From Epiperipatus broadwayi (Eukaryota > Onychophora > Udeonychophora > Euonychophora > Peripatidae): a stretch of DNA of 64,000 nt. The notes under the pieces were generated by a model. The model did no database searches, was not told the DNA's origin, and saw nothing but the letters and a program-made list of their open reading frames with translations. Below, piece after piece: positions 61,420 to 64,000 of this stretch. The stretch covers positions 558,001-622,000 of the forward strand of contig JAQFVV010006336.1 in NCBI GenBank assembly GCA_028023455.1. The letters run 5' to 3'. Both the position numbers and the translations under genes were made by a program. Position 1 is the first letter of the stretch, and each line of letters opens with the position of its first letter.

Positions 61420-61530
61420 GCTTAGGAGTTCATATGAATTTCAAGCACAAAAAATGATAGAGATAGGTTACAAATCATGAATCTTGAATTAATAAATGTG
61501 TGACTCTACCACTAGGGAACTAAAGTGTAA
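61420..61530 (-). repeat. Old tRNA-like SINE, copy E
   Basis: Plus-strand landmarks AGGAGTTCATATGAATTTC, AAGCACA and AAATCATGAATCTTGAATT align with copy D. On the minus strand TAGTGGTAGAG is a decayed A box (9 of 11). Confidence 0.5.
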
Positions 61531-62125
61531 AGATCTCTTAAATAAATACTTATAAAATAATTGATGATGGAGAAAGCATGACTGAGCAGGGTTTCCAAAG
61601 TCAATAAATAATGTTGAAACAATCTTGTTAACTCTATAGTTAAAAATAGCTATATAGTTATTTACTAAAATTTTTTGAATAAAATACTGTATGGTCTATA
61701 AAAAGCAATTCTAATTTTTACTAGAATCTGAGATAAGCATAACTAAAATCCCATTCATGAGTATAGCAGTGAGGATGCTAATAATGACAGTAATTTATTC
61801 ATTTTTTTTTACATAAATACTGTAAATTAAAGCTTGACTACAATAAATAGATACAGAGTAGATGTTTACATTTACTAATCATATATTATTTATAAATAAC
61901 ATTTTACAAAAATATATAATATTATTTTTTTCTTAAAACCTATAGAAGCATCATTTTTTATTTCTTTTTTTGAAATACATTCAGGTCATTGCATACCATA
62001 TTTTCGATATAATAAGCATTTAAAGTATTACTTAGATTTATTTATTTATAGTTATTTGTACAATACTACAACATATATATATAATGATAATATTTTAATA
62101 TTAATTAAATAGAATGTCAAGTAAA
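61531..62125. other. AT-rich intergenic stretch
   Basis: I see no gene or defined repeat. Confidence 0.6.
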
Positions 62126-62550
62126 ATTTACCAACTCTATTTTAAATAAAAAATTGAACTGCTCTCTAGTTCCCATGTACCGCATTTTACCATATTTTAG
62201 ATCTTTGCTTACTGTAAAAAGTTATTTAACATGACAGCTAGAGGGCAGTTGAATTAATTTCACACGTCATTATAATTCTTTAATATTAAAATATTATGTA
62301 TCATTCAATAAATAATATGTATTCATTTATTACAGAGTTTTAAAAGTGAGTGAAATATCTCTATAAACTTAATATCAGTGATTAAAAAATCAATTTACAT
62401 TAAAATATATGGGCAATTATTGTTTTAGATAACTATAAATAAAAAGAACTAAACTATGGCGAGAAGTGGTCCATTTTTTTACAATAAAAAGTTATTGAAT
62501 ATGAGAGCTAGAGGGCAGTTCAATTATTATTTAAAATAGACTTGCTAAAT
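62126..62550. repeat. Three-copy inverted/direct repeat cluster (MITE-like)
   Basis: A ~50-base module, ATGAGAGCTAGAGGGCAGTT followed by CAATT...TTTAAAATAGA, occurs complete at 62501-62550 and inverted at 62126-62176. A shorter direct copy (GACAGCTAGAGGGCAGTTGA) lies at 62234-62253. The middle and right copies share a preceding AAAAAGTTATT. The outer pair could be the ends of a short non-autonomous element, with the middle copy making a second hairpin with the left one. Confidence 0.7.
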
Positions 62551-64000
62551 CTCACATGATACTATATATATATAAAGAAATCAAAAAAGTAATTAAAAGT
62601 AAATACAAAATAGTTGTGTAATAATGATAGTAAATCATAAAGAGACAAATTATAATAGATTATGATTTTAAGTTAAAAATAATAAAGGTTGTTTAGGGAA
62701 AATAGTATGTTGATCAGGACTACATAATATAAAAAAAAATGAGAAAGATTTAAACATAGCAGTAATTTCAAGAAATATACACATTATTTAAAAAAAAAAA
62801 AACATATTTAGAAATAGATGTGATATGGTTATACAACTTCAATTTAATAGTTAAAGAAATGAAATGAAATTTTAAGAGAAGGGAAATTTTTAATGAATTA
62901 AAGAAAGGATTAAGAGAATTTTCGATAATGAAATAAGTGCAAAATAATTAACGTAAACAAGATATAGCAAATTAAAATAAAATAAAGAAATTTTTTTTAA
63001 AAAGCTACAATATAAATAGCAGACTGTGAACAATATAAAAAGTTATTGTTTTTATGGACAGTCAATAAATTCTACACACACCACTACTATGACAAAGAAA
63101 TAAATTATGAGTTATGTGAAAAATATATATTGATACTACTAAAAACATTGCTTATATTATTATAATTATATAAGACAATGATTGATGTATTGATGATCAT
63201 ATTAATTAAAAATAAAATGATTAACAATATAATAAAAAACATTATACAATATAAACAATGAAATAAGTAAAAATAAAAATCTTAATAGAAATATATAAAA
63301 ATAAGCACAATTATATAAAAGTATTACAATGAAAATGTATAGTTGATTTAATTAAAGAAGAATAAATAACTTTGGGTGGAAATATTATATCAAAGTATTA
63401 TTTAAATTGCAAAAGGGAGAGATATATTTAAAATATGAAGAGTATGAAGCAAAGATATATATAAAAATAATAAACTTTCATTTATGTTTTTTTTTTTTAA
63501 ATTGAAGTACATAAGAAAAAAAATAGATTGTGCAAGAACAAAAAATAGCCAATAAATTTTATTTTCACATTTAAAATTGATTTAGAGAAAAAAACTGATG
63601 TAGTAAAATAAGTTCAATTTTAAAAGTGCTAAAATAACACTGACAACATTTACAGTAAGAACAGACTAAATATAGAAGTACTAAAAAACAACAGATAGAA
63701 TTTGAGCATTGTCAACTAATGTGAAAAGATATAAATATTCAAAGGGAATGAATTAAATCACCGACAGTTTCCAACTTATACAAGTAACCAGTTATGTAAC
63801 TTTTTAAATAAAACATACAAACAAACAATCAAACAAAGAAATAAATATATTATATATTGTATTAACTTTAAATATTGTGTTAACTTTTAAATGAAAGATA
63901 CAATTTACAACTTTATTTTAAGTATAAATTTAGTTTATGAGAGCAGTATTCATTTCCAGTTGATATCAGATCTATGTTCAGGTGTAATTGCAATAATTAA
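62551..64000. other. A-rich intergenic stretch
   Basis: I see no gene or defined repeat. The plus strand is strongly A-rich, with short homopolymer runs. Confidence 0.6.

Overview
The window looks like non-coding DNA from an AT-rich animal genome. GC is roughly a quarter by eye. There are no bacterial-style operons, no long intact reading frames and no rRNA or tRNA gene. Microsatellites are dense ((TA)n, (TTA)n, ATCT/ATCC), as are poly-A/T runs, tRNA-derived SINEs and decayed DNA transposons. The transposon classes present (ZBED5-like hAT, Merlin, a Tc1/mariner relative) are common in invertebrates. I cannot fix the phylum from sequence alone, and I see no host gene I can name.

Layout. 1-9 kb: AT-rich intergenic DNA with one exon-like minus-strand island (1.6-1.8 kb). 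9-11.4 kb: a nearly full-length but dead hAT transposase on the minus strand with one terminal-repeat-like end. 13.7-15.1 kb: a 1.37 kb Merlin-type element with long terminal inverted repeats, an exact 8-bp target duplication and a broken, truncated transposase. 18.5-20.4 kb: a distinctive block with a TATA/CCAAT promoter-like end on the minus strand, possibly an LTR. 20.7-21.75 kb and 25.34-26.3 kb: two copies of one ~1 kb dispersed repeat. 27-31.3 kb: several copies of an old tRNA-like SINE, all on the minus strand. 31.5-32.86 kb: a dead Tc1/mariner-like element with inverted termini. 39.3-40.4 kb: a ~225-bp minisatellite. 41.2-42.3 kb: two perfect (TA)n-centred palindromes and a fold-back element with ~120-bp arms. 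48.8 kb: an exact tandem duplication across a (TA)n tract. 50.0-50.2 kb: a GC-rich coding-like island. 53.2-53.7 kb: a 480-bp ATCT/ATCC microsatellite. 55.4 and 61.1 kb: tRNA-derived SINEs with clear A and B boxes. 55.8 kb: a miRNA-precursor-like hairpin. 57.4-59.5 kb: a higher-complexity block that could be regulatory.

Nothing here functions as a coordinated gene system. The interest lies in the transposon record, and in the recurring link between (TA)n tracts and both inverted and direct duplications. The long ATCT/ATCC reading frames and most other open frames in the window are chance or repeat translations and are not annotated as genes.
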